Shown: positions 1 to 10,210 of the stretch, piece after piece | Numbering within the stretch: position 1 is the first letter of the stretch | Layout of the letters: the number at the start of each line of letters is the position of its first letter | From: Desmonostoc vinosum HA7617-LM4 | Lineage (GTDB): Bacteria; Cyanobacteriota; Cyanobacteriia; Cyanobacteriales; Nostocaceae | Length of the DNA: 64,000 nt | Direction: 5' to 3' | Assembly (NCBI GenBank): GCA_019359515.1 | Contig: JAHHHC010000001.1 | Location: 248,001 to 312,000, forward strand | Program-made: the position numbers and the translations under genes | Notes under the pieces: model-generated | The model's input: the letters and a program-made list of their open reading frames with translations, nothing else | What the model was told of the DNA's origin: nothing | The model's database searches: none

Positions 1-2
1 TT

Positions 3-3000
3 GTTGAATATCAAGCGATCGCTAAACACCATCATCCCCATCAAACAGTTTTAATTGCCCGTGACACACCAGGTATTGCGGCGCGGATAGCCGCAGAAAA
101 ATTGAATATACCTCTTTTAGCAGTCATGTCCTCACCAAGCCACCTTTCCACCAGGTCGCTAGTTGCAGAACTAATTGGTTCTATTTTTGGTGATGAGATC
201 AATCAAATCAGAGCCAAAATGGGTCTAGTGCCTGTAAGTGATTGGTTGGCATGGTTAAGATTACCCGACAAGACAATTGGACTTTGGCCAGACTGGTTTG
301 CACCCAAATCGTCAGGAGTATTGCAGACAGGTTTTGTATGGCACGATCAGCCATCAACAAATAACCTTCCCGCAGAACTTCGAGAAGTGCATGGAGAAGA
401 ACCACCAATTTTAATTACAGGTGGCACCACCTCATTAGCAGGGGCCAAATTTTTCGCAGTTAGTGCCGAAGCGTGTCAGCTTTTGCAACGTCGGGGTCTT
501 TTGGTGACGCGACACGCAAAACTAGTACCAGAAAACCTTCCCAGTTTAGTTAAGTGGGTGCAATACCTGCCATCGATGGTAAGTTGTATGCCTTATACAA
601 GCGCCGTGATTCATCATGGCGGTTTAGTTACAAGCGGTCAGGCGATCGCCTCTGGTATACCGCAGTTGGCGCTGGCAATGGGAGCAGATCAGCTATATAC
701 TGGCTCTTGCTTGAGTCGCGTGGGAGTTGGTGAGTGCTTGCCGCCATCTCAATGGCAAGCAAAAGTGATAGCTGAGAGTTTGGAACAGCTGATTAATTCC
801 CCTACCGTACAACAGCGTTGCCAAGAATTGTTACGTAGAATTATTGATACTAACCCTGTAGCAGTTGCTTGTGATGCGATCGAGGCGCTAATTCCTCAAA
901 ACGATTCGTACATCAGGCTAAAACCGACACTGCAACCAGAAAATTATGCTGTAAAAAACAATACAGAAAAAAATAATTTCCAAACGAGTAATCTACTCCA
1001 ACTCACACAAAAGCTTTCCCCAGAAAAGCTAGCCCTCTTGGAACTGCGGCTGATGAAAAAGCATCGGGATGTCGCCAAGACAATTCCTGCGATTCCCCGC
1101 AATTTAGAACAGAACTATTTTCCCCTTGCCTTTGCCCAACAGCGACTATGGTTTCTCGACCAATTAGCCCCAGGCAACCCAACTTACAATATTTCTGGTG
1201 CTGTCCGCCTGATGGGAACACTCAACGTTACAGCCTTGGAAGAGTCCTTCAATACTCTTGTGCAGCGCCACGAAGTATTGCGAACTACTTTTACTACAAA
1301 ACAGGAGCAACCTGTACAAGTTATTGCCCCCGCCGATAAATTCACACTGCCAGTATTGGATTTGCAAGGATTATCAAAGGCAGAACAGCAACAGCAGATT
1401 CAAAAGTTAGCAATTAGAGAACAACAGCGTTCTTTTGACTTGACAACAGGGCCATTGTTGCGAGTGAGTTTGCTACAACTCAATCAAACAGAGCATGTGA
1501 TGTTGTTTTCCATGCACCACATTATCTCTGATGGCTGGTCGATGGGCATCCTAATTCGGGAAATTGCCACACTCTATGCCTCTTTCTCTACCGGGAAGCA
1601 CCAATCCTTACCAGAACTTTCCATCCAATACGCAGACTTTGCGCTTTGGCAGCGTCAGTGGCTTGTAGGGCAAGTGTTAGAGACTCAACTTACCTACTGG
1701 AAGCAGCAGTTAGGTGGCAATATTCCCATACTTAATTTACCTTGCGATCGCCCCCGTCCAAAAATACCCAGCTTCCAAGGAGCAACCCACTCTTTTATAC
1801 TGCCTGCTAGCTTGTCCCAAGCCCTGCAAAAGCTTTCACAGCAAGAGAACGCCACCCTCTTTATGACACTGCTAGCAGCCTTGCAAACACTACTGTACCG
1901 CTACACAAATCAGGAAGATATTGTAGTTGGGACTGATGTTGCTAACCGTAACCGAGCCGAAACAGAAGCTTTGATTGGTTTCTTTATCAATTTACTTGTT
2001 TTGCGGACAGACTTATCGGGTAATCCCAGTTTTCGCGAACTTTTGAAACGGGTGCGCGAGGTAGCATTAGGTGCGTATGCCCATCAAGATTTACCCTTTG
2101 CAAAGCTGGTGGAAGAACTGCAACCAGAACGCAATTTGCAACCCACACCCCTATTTCAAGTTTTGTTTGTCATGCAAAATACACCAATGTCACCGCAGTC
2201 GCTTTTGGGATTGGAGATGGCACCAATAGAAGTTGACAACAAAACTGCAAAGTTCGATTTAGCTCTATTTATCAATGAAACAGAACAGGGATTAATAGGC
2301 AGTTGGAACTACAGCACCGACCTTTTTGATGCGACTACTATTACTCGCATGACAGGTCATTTTCAGACGCTACTAGAGAATATTGTCTCGCAACCTGAGA
2401 CAAGAATTGATAGTTTAGAAATGCTGACGACAACAGAAAAAAAACAACAAATTATCCAAAAAAGGGAGCGTCAAACTTTCAAACGGGAAAAATTAATGAA
2501 AGTTGTTCCCAAAGCTGTAAATTTATTACCAGAACAATTAATTAAAATTGATGATCTCGAACCAGGACAAACATTTCCTTTAGTGATTCAGCCTAACAAC
2601 GATGAGATTGATTTGATTGTTTGGGCTAAAAATAACCGCGAATTAATAGAGACAAAATTATTAAAATCTGGAGCTATTCTTTTTCGAGGCTTCCACATTC
2701 AATCTACCTTAGAATTTGAAAGTTTTGCTCAGGCAATTTGTCCAAAATTATTCGGCGAATATGGCGATTTACCCCGTACAGACGAAGGAGGAAAAGTATA
2801 TGGTTCTACACCTTACCCAGCTGACAAAGCAATTCTCTTCCATAATGAAAGCTCTCATTTACATAGTTTTCCTCTCAAAATATGGTTCTTCTGCCTGCAA
2901 CCAGCCGCAAAAGGTGGAGAAACGCCAATTATAGATTGTCGTCAAGCTTACCGAATTCTTGATCCCAAGTTACGAGATAAATTAGCTGAAAAGCAATTAA

Positions 3001-3506
3001 TGTATGTTCGCAACTATACAGATAGTTTAGATGTCAGTTGGCAAGAGTTTTTTCAAACTCATGATCAAAATGTAGTAGAAAGAATCTGCAAACAAGCAAA
3101 AATTGATTTTGAATGGCATGAGAATAATGGACTTGTCACTCGTCAAATTCGTCCAGCATTGGCAATACACCCAAAAACCGATGAACCTGTATTTTTCAAT
3201 CAAATTCAGTTGCATCATATAAACTATTTAGATTCAGAAGTGCGAGAATCTTTATTATCTTTATTTAGTGAACATCAGCTACCACGGAATGTTTATTATG
3301 GTGATGGTACTCCCATTGAAGATTCTGCAATTACAGAAATTAATGAAGTTTATCGACAGTCTCAAACTAGCTTTTCATGGCAAAAGGGTGACATATTAAT
3401 GTTAGATAATATGCTCGCTGCCCACGGACGTAACCCTTATGTAGGCTCTCGCAAAATTGTGGTGGCAATGGGCGAAATGATCAATAGCGCAGATATTATT
3501 AAATAA
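3..3506 (+). CDS. Glycosyltransferase (GT1) - NRPS condensation - TauD/SyrP-type hydroxylase fusion, 5'-truncated by the window edge
   Basis: The frame is open from base 3, so the true start lies outside the window; 1167 residues are visible. Residues ~1-290 resemble the GT1/MGT glycosyltransferase fold, with the nucleotide-sugar signature HHGG at ~203 followed by A-x3-GIPQ and a DQ pair. Residues ~370-815 are a condensation domain with intact HHIISDG (~506). Residues ~845-1167 are a TauD/TfdA Fe(II)/2-oxoglutarate oxygenase with HNE (~946) and a distal His in AAHGRNP (~1140), closest in pattern to SyrP-type aspartate beta-hydroxylases. The gene ends 14 bp before the next NRPS gene, whose first domain is an interface-like C domain followed by an Asp-type A domain. 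The TauD part therefore probably hydroxylates PCP-bound Asp, while the C domain condenses it with the upstream chain. What the GT domain glycosylates is unknown. Domain families are clear; partner assignments are inference. Confidence 0.85.
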   Translation, partial: VEYQAIAKHHHPHQTVLIARDTPGIAARIAAEKLNIPLLAVMSSPSHLSTRSLVAELIGSIFGDEINQIRAKMGLVPVSDWLAWLRLPDKTIGLWPDWFAPKSSGVLQTGFVWHDQPSTNNLPAELREVHGEEPPILITGGTTSLAGAKFFAVSAEACQLLQRRGLLVTRHAKLVPENLPSLVKWVQYLPSMVSCMPYTSAVIHHGGLVTSGQAIASGIPQLALAMGADQLYTGSCLSRVGVGECLPPSQWQAKVIAESLEQLINSPTVQQRCQELLRRIIDTNPVAVACDAIEALIPQNDSYIRLKPTLQPENYAVKNNTEKNNFQTSNLLQLTQKLSPEKLALLELRLMKKHRDVAKTIPAIPRNLEQNYFPLAFAQQRLWFLDQLAPGNPTYNISGAVRLMGTLNVTALEESFNTLVQRHEVLRTTFTTKQEQPVQVIAPADKFTLPVLDLQGLSKAEQQQQIQKLAIREQQRSFDLTTGPLLRVSLLQLNQTEHVMLFSMHHIISDGWSMGILIREIATLYASFSTGKHQSLPELSIQYADFALWQRQWLVGQVLETQLTYWKQQLGGNIPILNLPCDRPRPKIPSFQGATHSFILPASLSQALQKLSQQENATLFMTLLAALQTLLYRYTNQEDIVVGTDVANRNRAETEALIGFFINLLVLRTDLSGNPSFRELLKRVREVALGAYAHQDLPFAKLVEELQPERNLQPTPLFQVLFVMQNTPMSPQSLLGLEMAPIEVDNKTAKFDLALFINETEQGLIGSWNYSTDLFDATTITRMTGHFQTLLENIVSQPETRIDSLEMLTTTEKKQQIIQKRERQTFKREKLMKVVPKAVNLLPEQLIKIDDLEPGQTFPLVIQPNNDEIDLIVWAKNNRELIETKLLKSGAILFRGFHIQSTLEFESFAQAICPKLFGEYGDLPRTDEGGKVYGSTPYPADKAILFHNESSHLHSFPLKIWFFCLQPAAKGGETPIIDCRQAYRILDPKLRDKLAEKQLMYVRNYTDSLDVSWQEFFQTHDQNVVERICKQAKIDFEWHENNGLVTRQIRPALAIHPKTDEPVFFNQIQLHHINYLDSEVRESLLSLFSEHQLPRNVYYGDGTPIEDSAITEINEVYRQSQTSFSWQKGDILMLDNMLAAHGRNPYVGSRKIVVAMGEMINSADIIK

Positions 3507-3520
3507 GGATGGAGTAACGA

Positions 3521-6500
3521 ATGCAATCTAACACTATTCAAGGCTTTCGGCTTTCTCCCCAACAGAGGCACCTTTGGTTATTACAAGCAAATAATTCGGT
3601 TTATCGGGCGCAATGTGCTATTTATGTTGAAGGTAATCTCAATCTAGACTATTTAAAAGCTGCTGTAGAGCAAGTCATTAACAAGCATAAAATTCTCCGC
3701 ACCAATTTTCATTGCATACCTGGTATGAAGATGCCAATTATGGTTGTGGAGGATCGTATTTCTCCTTTGTGGCAAGAAATCCAGTTGATTGATGGTGAAA
3801 CAACAAAAATTGAGCGGTTGTTTCAGGATAAGATTACTCAAAATCACAACAATAATATTACTTTATATTTAATTAAACTCTCTTTAGATAAATATATTTT
3901 AATTATTAACTTACCTGCGCTTTGTGCAGATTATTGGACACTGTATAATTTAGTTAAAGAGATTAGTATTACCTACTCAGAATGCTTAAAAGGTCAAAAA
4001 TATAGCGATTTGGAAGTTGTACAATACGTGCAATTTGCAGAATGGCAGAATCAATTACTAAAAGATGAAGTAGCCACAACAGAAAATAATTATTGGCTAA
4101 ACCAAGATTTTTCATCGCTAGCTAAATTGCAGCTACCATTCGAGGATCAGAATTCTCAACAAACAGCATTTGTACCAGCGTCTTTCAAAGTAGCACTTTC
4201 TGACGATATCACTACAAAATTAGAATTACTTGTACAGCAGTATGACTCTTCTACATCTGTATTTTTACTGGCGTGTTGGCAGATACTGCTATGGCGATTG
4301 ACAAAACAGCCAGAGATCATCATCGGCAAGGCTTGTGATGGTAGAGAATATGCAGAACTGCATGATGCTTTGGGATTATTTGCCAAATGGTTGCCAATCC
4401 GTAGCCAACTGAACACAAATTTATGCTTTAAAGAAGTTGTAGAACTAGCTCAAAAAGTTATAGAAGCTGCGGAAGAATGGCAAGATTATTTCGTTGCCGA
4501 AAAGTTGATTGAGCAACCTGAAAAAGGTATAGTTTTCCCCTTTGGGTTTGAGTTTGTAGAATTTTCACAACAATTTTCTGTAGATGAAGTTGTATTTTCA
4601 TTGGAGCAGCAATACACTTGTATTGAACCGTTTAAAGTTAAACTTGTTTGTTTGCAAAACAACGATTCTTTGTTAATAGAATTTCACTATGATACCAACT
4701 TATACTCAACCACAGCTATTCAAAACCTAGCCGAACAATTTCAAACTTTATTATTCAGTGCAATTGCCAATCCAGAAGTGGCAATTAGCAAATTAGCAAT
4801 CTTAAGTGCGATCGCACAACACCAACTGTTATTAGAATTTAACAATACTCAGACTGATTACCCACTCAACAAGTGCATCCACCAACTGTTTGCCGAACAG
4901 GTAGCCAAAACTCCCAATCATCTCGCTGTGGTATTTGAACAAGAGCAACTCACCTATACCCAACTGAATGCTCGTGCCAACAAAATCGCTCGTTATCTGC
5001 AAAAGTTGGGAGTAGGGCCAGAAGTAATTGTAGCTGTTTATCTGGAGCGATCGCTGCATACAATCACAGCCATGCTCGGTATCCTTAAAGCCGGTGGAGC
5101 CTATCTAGTAATAGACCAAATACCCAAACAAGGGCTAGCATTGCGGTTGCAGGATGCTCAAATATCAATCATTCTCACCCAACAGACTTTAGTCGCAACA
5201 CTACCAACACATCCGGCACAGATAATTTGCCTAGACAGCGAAGTTGCGATCGCTCAAGAAAGCTGCGAAAATGTCACTAGCAAAGTAACGAGCAACAATC
5301 TAGTTTACGTCGTGTACACCTCTGGTTCTACAGGTAAACCCAAAGGTGTAGCGATCGAACATCGTCAACTACTCAATTATTTTTACGCCATCTCAGATAA
5401 ATTAGCTTTACCTAATCCTGCCAGCTTTGCCACCGTTTCCACCTTCGCCGCCGACTTGGGCAATACAGCAATTTTTCCAGCTTTATGTACCGGAGGTTGC
5501 CTGCATATTATCTCCCAAGAGCGGGCTACCGACACAGAAGCACTAGCAGATTACTTTCACCGTCATCAGATCGATTGTCTGAAAATAGTTCCCTCTCATT
5601 TAGCAGCGTTGCTAACTTCCACTAACGCTAAATCTATATTGCCTCGACTGCGACTAATTTTAGGCGGTGAGGCTGCTAGTTGGCATCTAATTGAGCAGAT
5701 TCGGCAGTTGATGCCGGAGTGTCAAATCCTAAATCATTACGGCCCGACTGAAACTACGGTTGGGGTGCTGACGTATCTAGTAAATAACAAACAAAACTAC
5801 ACACAAACTGTTCCTCTTGGGCGTCCGCTAGCTAATACTCAGGTTTATGTACTCGATGAGGAACTGCAACCTGTACCTATTGGTGTGCCAGGTGAACTGT
5901 ACATTGGCGGGGTTTCTGTGGCTAGAGGCTATTTAAATTCACCTCAGTTAACCAAAGAGCGATTTATGCAACTCCCTGCCTCTAATCAATCAGCAGCAAA
6001 GCTCTATAAAACGGGGGATATAGTTCGTTACTTACCGGATGGAAATCTAGAGTTTTTGGGACGAGTTGATTATCAGGTAAAGTTACGCGGTTTTCGCATT
6101 GAATTAGGAGAAATTGAGGCGCTACTTAGTCAATATCCGCAGGTGCAACAGGCAGTAGTTACAGTCCGAGAGGATCGGCCAGGGGATAAGCGTTTGGTAG
6201 CTTATGTAGTGTCCAGACGAGAATTAGATACTAGTCAACTGCACCAATTTCTTCAAGAGAAACTACCTGAATACATGATACCGACTGCCTTTGTACTGCT
6301 GAAGACACTACCTTTAACAGCCAATGGTAAAGTCAACCGCCAGGCACTACCAACCCCTGAACAAACGCCATCGCCAGAAACTTTTGTAGCACCTCGAAAT
6401 CCGGTCGAAGAAGTGCTAATTGGCATTTGGGCTGAAATTCTCAGTTTGAAACGGGTAGGCATTGACGATGATTTCTTCACCTTGGGCGGACACTCACTGC

Positions 6501-9500
6501 TAGCAACTCAAGCCATCTCCCGCATCCGTAAAGCGTTTGCAGTGGAACTACCTCTGCGCCAACTATTTGAAACACCCACGGTAGCCGGACTAGCCAAACA
6601 AATTGAAACAGCAATGAAGGCTGGAGAAAAACTGCAACTTACCGATATCAAACGTGTTTCTAGAGATAGGGAAATACCGCTATCATTTGCCCAGCAGCGC
6701 TTGTGGTTTCTAGAGCAACTAAATCCTGGTGGGGCTGCCTACAATCTTTCTAGAGCGATTCGCATTACAGGCAAACTAAATATTGCTGCACTCCAAGAGT
6801 GTATAAACGAAATCTTGCAGCGTCACGAAGTTTTACGTACAAGTTTTGCGATCGCTCATGCCCAACCAGTGCAAAAAATTGCATCGTCTTTGCAACTGAA
6901 TATACCAGTAATAGATTTACAGGAACTACCTACACAAGCCGCCGAAATCCAACGCTTGGCTACTTTAGAGGCGCAACAAGGGTTTGATTTAATGCAAGCT
7001 CCCTTACTGCGGATGAGTTTATTAAAGCTGGCTGCGGAAGAACATGTAGTATTATTTACCATGCACCACATCGTCTGTGATGGTTGGTCAACTGGTGTAT
7101 TGATTCGAGAATTAACAGCACTCTATCAAGCCTACTCTTATTCTTACTCCCCACTCCCCACCCCCCACTCCCCACTCCCCATTACCCCTAATCCCCACTC
7201 CCCACTCCCCACTCCCCACTCCCCACTCCCCACCCCCCACTCCCCACTCCCCATTACCCCCACTCCCCACTCCCCACTCCCCACTCCCCACTCCCCACTC
7301 ACAGAATTGCCCATCCAGTATGCAGATTTCGCTATTTGGCAACGACAGTGGTTAGTAGGGGAAGTACTAAAAAATCAATTGGCGTACTGGAAACAGCAAC
7401 TCCAAGATTTACCAGTCTTAGAACTGCCCACAGACCGTCCGCGGCCTGCCATGCAAACTTTTCGGGGTGAAACGCGATCGCTTTTGTTGCCTCAAGCCCT
7501 AACTCAAGCACTCAAAGCTTGCAGCCAAAAGCAGGGAGTCACTCTATTTATGACACTGCTAGCAGCATTTAAGACATTGCTCTATCGCTACACCGCTCAA
7601 ACAGATATTGCTGTCGGTTCGCCAATTGCTAACCGCAATCGCGGCGAAATTGAAGATTTGATTGGGTTCTTTGTCAATACATTAGTGCTACGCACCAACC
7701 TATCGAGCAACCCGACTTTCTCACAGTTGCTGGTGCGGATACGCGAGGTGACATTAGGAGCCTACACCCACCAGGATTTACCGTTTGAAAAACTGGTCGA
7801 AGAATTGCACTGGCAACGAGATTTAAGCCGCGCTCCTTTATTTGGGGTGATGTTTGTCTTCGAGAATGCCCCAATGCCAGATTTAGAGCTACCAGGTTTA
7901 GTTCTGCAACCCTTGGAAATCAACACCAAAGCGGCGAAGTTTGACCTGACTTTGTATATGGTAGAAACACAAGAGGGACTGACAGCCAGCCTAGAGTACA
8001 ACAGCGATTTATTTGATGCTGCGACCATAACGCGGATGTTGGGTCATTTTCAGACTTTGCTAGAGGGTATCTGCGTCGATACCAATCAACACCTCTCTGA
8101 TTTGCCTTTGCTCACACCAACTGAGCAACAGCAACTATTAGTCACATGGAACAACACTCAGGCTAATTATCCCAACCAGTGCATTCACGAGTTATTTGCT
8201 GCCCAGGTAGAGCAGTCGCCCGATGCTGTCGCAGTCATATTTGAGAACGAGCAACTGACTTACCGCGAACTTAATACCCGTGCCAATCAACTAGCGCATT
8301 ACTTGCAACAGTTAGGAATAGGGGCGGGAGTGCTAGTTGGTATTTGTATAGAACGGTCAGCAGCGATGATAGTGGGGCTACTGGGCATTCTCAAAGCTGG
8401 TGGAGCTTATGTACCTTTAGACCCAGCATACCCACAAGAGCGGTTGAATTTGATGTTAAAAGACTCTCAGGTGTCGGTATTGCTGACTCAGCAGCACCTT
8501 GTTGGTAAACTTACTGAATCCACAGCCAAGATAATTTGCATTGATACCGGCTGGCTAGATATTGCCCAACATTACAAACAAAATCCTACTAGCAAAGCTA
8601 CACCCGATCATCCCGCCTATGCAATCTACACTTCCGGTTCTACCAGTACACCTAAAGCAGTTCTCGGTACTCATCGCGGTGCTGTCAACCGTTTTGCTTG
8701 GATGTGGAAGACCTACCCTTTTACACCAAAAGAGATTTGTTGCCAAAAAACATCCCTGAGTTTTGTAGATTCTGTCTGGGAGATTTTCGGCCCATTACTC
8801 CAAGGAATTCCCCTTGTTCTGATACCCGATTTAGTCATCAAAGAGCCACAACAGTTTTTGACAACCCTCGCCAGTCACCGAGTTACTCGGCTTGTACTAG
8901 TGCCTGCTTTACTGCGCTTATTGTTAGATACTGATACGGATTTACAACAAAGACTACCTGACCTCAAGCTTTGGGTGACAAGCGGTGAAGCCTTAGCGAT
9001 CGCTCTTTTACAACGCTTTCGGCAGTCCCTACCAGAGAGTATACTTTTAAACCTATACGGTTCTTCAGAAGTAGCTGCTGATGTCACCTGTGATTGTAGC
9101 AGTCCCCAAGACCAAATACCCGATCGCGTTTTGATTGGAGGTGCGATCGCTAATACGCAAATTTATCTCCTAGATGCCTATTTACAACCAGTACCTATGG
9201 GAGTAGTTGGGGAATTGTACATCGGTGGCGATAGTTTGAGCTTGGGCTACCTGCACCAACCAGAATTAACAGCACAAAAGTTTATCTCCAACCCCTTTGA
9301 GGAGGCAGGGGGAGAAAGAGGACGCGGGGACGCGGGGACGCGGGGACGCGGAGAAAGCGTTTCTTGTACAGACGCGATTAATCGCGTCTCAGGGGGAAGC
9401 CGCCTTTACAAAACAGGTGATTTAGCTCGTTACCTACCAGATGGTAACTTGGAATTTGTGGGACGCTGCGATCGCCAAATTAAACTGCGTGGCTTCCGCA

Positions 9501-10120
9501 TTGAACTATCCGAGATTGAAGCAACATTAAGTCAATATCAAGGAGTGGGATCAACTATAGCCATGATTCGGGAAGATCAACCCAACCACAAGCGAATCGT
9601 AGCCTACATTGTTCCTCGCCCAGAATCGAATCTCACCAGCAGTAATATCCACCATTTTCTCAGCGAAAAATTGCCAGAATACATGTTACCAAATGCCTAT
9701 GTATTCTTAGATAAACTACCCTTATTACCCAACGGCAAAATTAATCAATCTGCCTTACCCGCACCAGGCGATCGTCGTCCAGAACAAGAAACAATATTTG
9801 TTGCACCCCAAACACCAACTCAAGAAAAAATCGCCCAGATTTGGACAGAAATTTTATCAATCAAGCAAGTAGGAATTGACGACGATTTTTTCCTATTGGG
9901 AGGACATTCGCTGTTAGCAACACAATTGATTTCACGAATCTATCACAGTTTTGGCGTACAGCTATCATTACGAGACTTATTCATTTCCCCAAAAATTTGT
10001 AGCCTAGCCGAAAAAGTAGAAACAGCCCTTTTGCTCAATGCCAATATCGACACGATGCTCGACCAACTAGAAACAATGGATGAAGAAGAAGTGCAAAAAA
10101 TATTAGCCCTTGATGAATAG
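3521..10120 (+). CDS. NRPS, two modules: interface-like C - A(Asp) - PCP - C - A(beta-Ala) - PCP
   Basis: 2199 residues. Residues ~1-435 are C-like but lack the HHxxxDG motif (LPALCAD instead), as in the interface domains that pair with beta-hydroxylases. A1 (~460-960, YTSGSTGKPKG at ~598) gives the pocket read-out D-L-T-K-I-G-H-V-G-K, the Asp code. PCP1 has GGHSLL near 988. A conventional C domain follows (HHIVCDG near 1181) and carries a repeat-derived insertion at ~1209-1260. A2 (~1545-2075) reads V-D-W-V-V-S-L-A-D-K, a beta-alanine-type code; its A3 core is unusual (TSGSTSTPKA) and a second repeat insertion lies before the YKTGD motif. PCP2 has GGHSLL near 2126. No epimerase or thioesterase is present. 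GGATGGAG lies just upstream of the ATG. Product inference: (beta-OH-)Asp then beta-Ala. Domain calls are firm; substrates come from reading the code by eye. Confidence 0.93.
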   Translation: MQSNTIQGFRLSPQQRHLWLLQANNSVYRAQCAIYVEGNLNLDYLKAAVEQVINKHKILRTNFHCIPGMKMPIMVVEDRISPLWQEIQLIDGETTKIERLFQDKITQNHNNNITLYLIKLSLDKYILIINLPALCADYWTLYNLVKEISITYSECLKGQKYSDLEVVQYVQFAEWQNQLLKDEVATTENNYWLNQDFSSLAKLQLPFEDQNSQQTAFVPASFKVALSDDITTKLELLVQQYDSSTSVFLLACWQILLWRLTKQPEIIIGKACDGREYAELHDALGLFAKWLPIRSQLNTNLCFKEVVELAQKVIEAAEEWQDYFVAEKLIEQPEKGIVFPFGFEFVEFSQQFSVDEVVFSLEQQYTCIEPFKVKLVCLQNNDSLLIEFHYDTNLYSTTAIQNLAEQFQTLLFSAIANPEVAISKLAILSAIAQHQLLLEFNNTQTDYPLNKCIHQLFAEQVAKTPNHLAVVFEQEQLTYTQLNARANKIARYLQKLGVGPEVIVAVYLERSLHTITAMLGILKAGGAYLVIDQIPKQGLALRLQDAQISIILTQQTLVATLPTHPAQIICLDSEVAIAQESCENVTSKVTSNNLVYVVYTSGSTGKPKGVAIEHRQLLNYFYAISDKLALPNPASFATVSTFAADLGNTAIFPALCTGGCLHIISQERATDTEALADYFHRHQIDCLKIVPSHLAALLTSTNAKSILPRLRLILGGEAASWHLIEQIRQLMPECQILNHYGPTETTVGVLTYLVNNKQNYTQTVPLGRPLANTQVYVLDEELQPVPIGVPGELYIGGVSVARGYLNSPQLTKERFMQLPASNQSAAKLYKTGDIVRYLPDGNLEFLGRVDYQVKLRGFRIELGEIEALLSQYPQVQQAVVTVREDRPGDKRLVAYVVSRRELDTSQLHQFLQEKLPEYMIPTAFVLLKTLPLTANGKVNRQALPTPEQTPSPETFVAPRNPVEEVLIGIWAEILSLKRVGIDDDFFTLGGHSLLATQAISRIRKAFAVELPLRQLFETPTVAGLAKQIETAMKAGEKLQLTDIKRVSRDREIPLSFAQQRLWFLEQLNPGGAAYNLSRAIRITGKLNIAALQECINEILQRHEVLRTSFAIAHAQPVQKIASSLQLNIPVIDLQELPTQAAEIQRLATLEAQQGFDLMQAPLLRMSLLKLAAEEHVVLFTMHHIVCDGWSTGVLIRELTALYQAYSYSYSPLPTPHSPLPITPNPHSPLPTPHSPLPTPHSPLPITPTPHSPLPTPHSPLTELPIQYADFAIWQRQWLVGEVLKNQLAYWKQQLQDLPVLELPTDRPRPAMQTFRGETRSLLLPQALTQALKACSQKQGVTLFMTLLAAFKTLLYRYTAQTDIAVGSPIANRNRGEIEDLIGFFVNTLVLRTNLSSNPTFSQLLVRIREVTLGAYTHQDLPFEKLVEELHWQRDLSRAPLFGVMFVFENAPMPDLELPGLVLQPLEINTKAAKFDLTLYMVETQEGLTASLEYNSDLFDAATITRMLGHFQTLLEGICVDTNQHLSDLPLLTPTEQQQLLVTWNNTQANYPNQCIHELFAAQVEQSPDAVAVIFENEQLTYRELNTRANQLAHYLQQLGIGAGVLVGICIERSAAMIVGLLGILKAGGAYVPLDPAYPQERLNLMLKDSQVSVLLTQQHLVGKLTESTAKIICIDTGWLDIAQHYKQNPTSKATPDHPAYAIYTSGSTSTPKAVLGTHRGAVNRFAWMWKTYPFTPKEICCQKTSLSFVDSVWEIFGPLLQGIPLVLIPDLVIKEPQQFLTTLASHRVTRLVLVPALLRLLLDTDTDLQQRLPDLKLWVTSGEALAIALLQRFRQSLPESILLNLYGSSEVAADVTCDCSSPQDQIPDRVLIGGAIANTQIYLLDAYLQPVPMGVVGELYIGGDSLSLGYLHQPELTAQKFISNPFEEAGGERGRGDAGTRGRGESVSCTDAINRVSGGSRLYKTGDLARYLPDGNLEFVGRCDRQIKLRGFRIELSEIEATLSQYQGVGSTIAMIREDQPNHKRIVAYIVPRPESNLTSSNIHHFLSEKLPEYMLPNAYVFLDKLPLLPNGKINQSALPAPGDRRPEQETIFVAPQTPTQEKIAQIWTEILSIKQVGIDDDFFLLGGHSLLATQLISRIYHSFGVQLSLRDLFISPKICSLAEKVETALLLNANIDTMLDQLETMDEEEVQKILALDE
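7147..7301 (+). repeat. Heptanucleotide tandem repeat (CCCCACT family) inside the NRPS coding region
   Basis: About 155 bp built from the 7-mer CCCCACT with variants (CCCCATT, CCCCTAAT). Three 7-mers make 21 nt, so the tract is read as a heptapeptide repeat, S-P-L-P-T-P-H, without stops. It falls between the helix after the C-domain active site (LTALYQAY) and the conserved LPIQYADF, where other C domains here have a short loop. The same 7-mer occurs in intergenic DNA at about 21205-21235 and near 46610 and 62440, so it is a genomic short tandem repeat that has expanded within a gene. Confidence 0.95.
9304..9402 (+). repeat. In-frame dispersed repeat (GACGCGGG tract plus 18-bp palindrome) inside A domain 2
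   Basis: A GGGGACGCG tandem tract is followed by the perfect palindrome GACGCGATTAATCGCGTC at 9371-9388. It is inserted in frame in the variable loop between the FISNPF and LYKTGD segments of the beta-Ala A domain and encodes a Gly/Arg-rich stretch. A close copy sits in the PKS gene at 16733-16816, and a partial copy lies between dhaL and dhaK near 54588. Confidence 0.9.
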
Positions 10121-10210
10121 TATAGAAAAGTGTAGCTAATAAATTAAGTAACCCTCTGCGCCCCTTCGCGCTTTCCTCTGCGTTTAAAAAAACAAACACA
10201 GGTATTTTAA

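Noticed and set aside
7147-7301. Possible CRISPR array
   Set aside because: The repeats are contiguous 7-mers without unique spacers.
7112-7342. Minus-strand ORF of Gly/Glu/Trp repeats
   Set aside because: It is the antisense reading of the heptanucleotide tract inside the NRPS gene; no RBS or family support.
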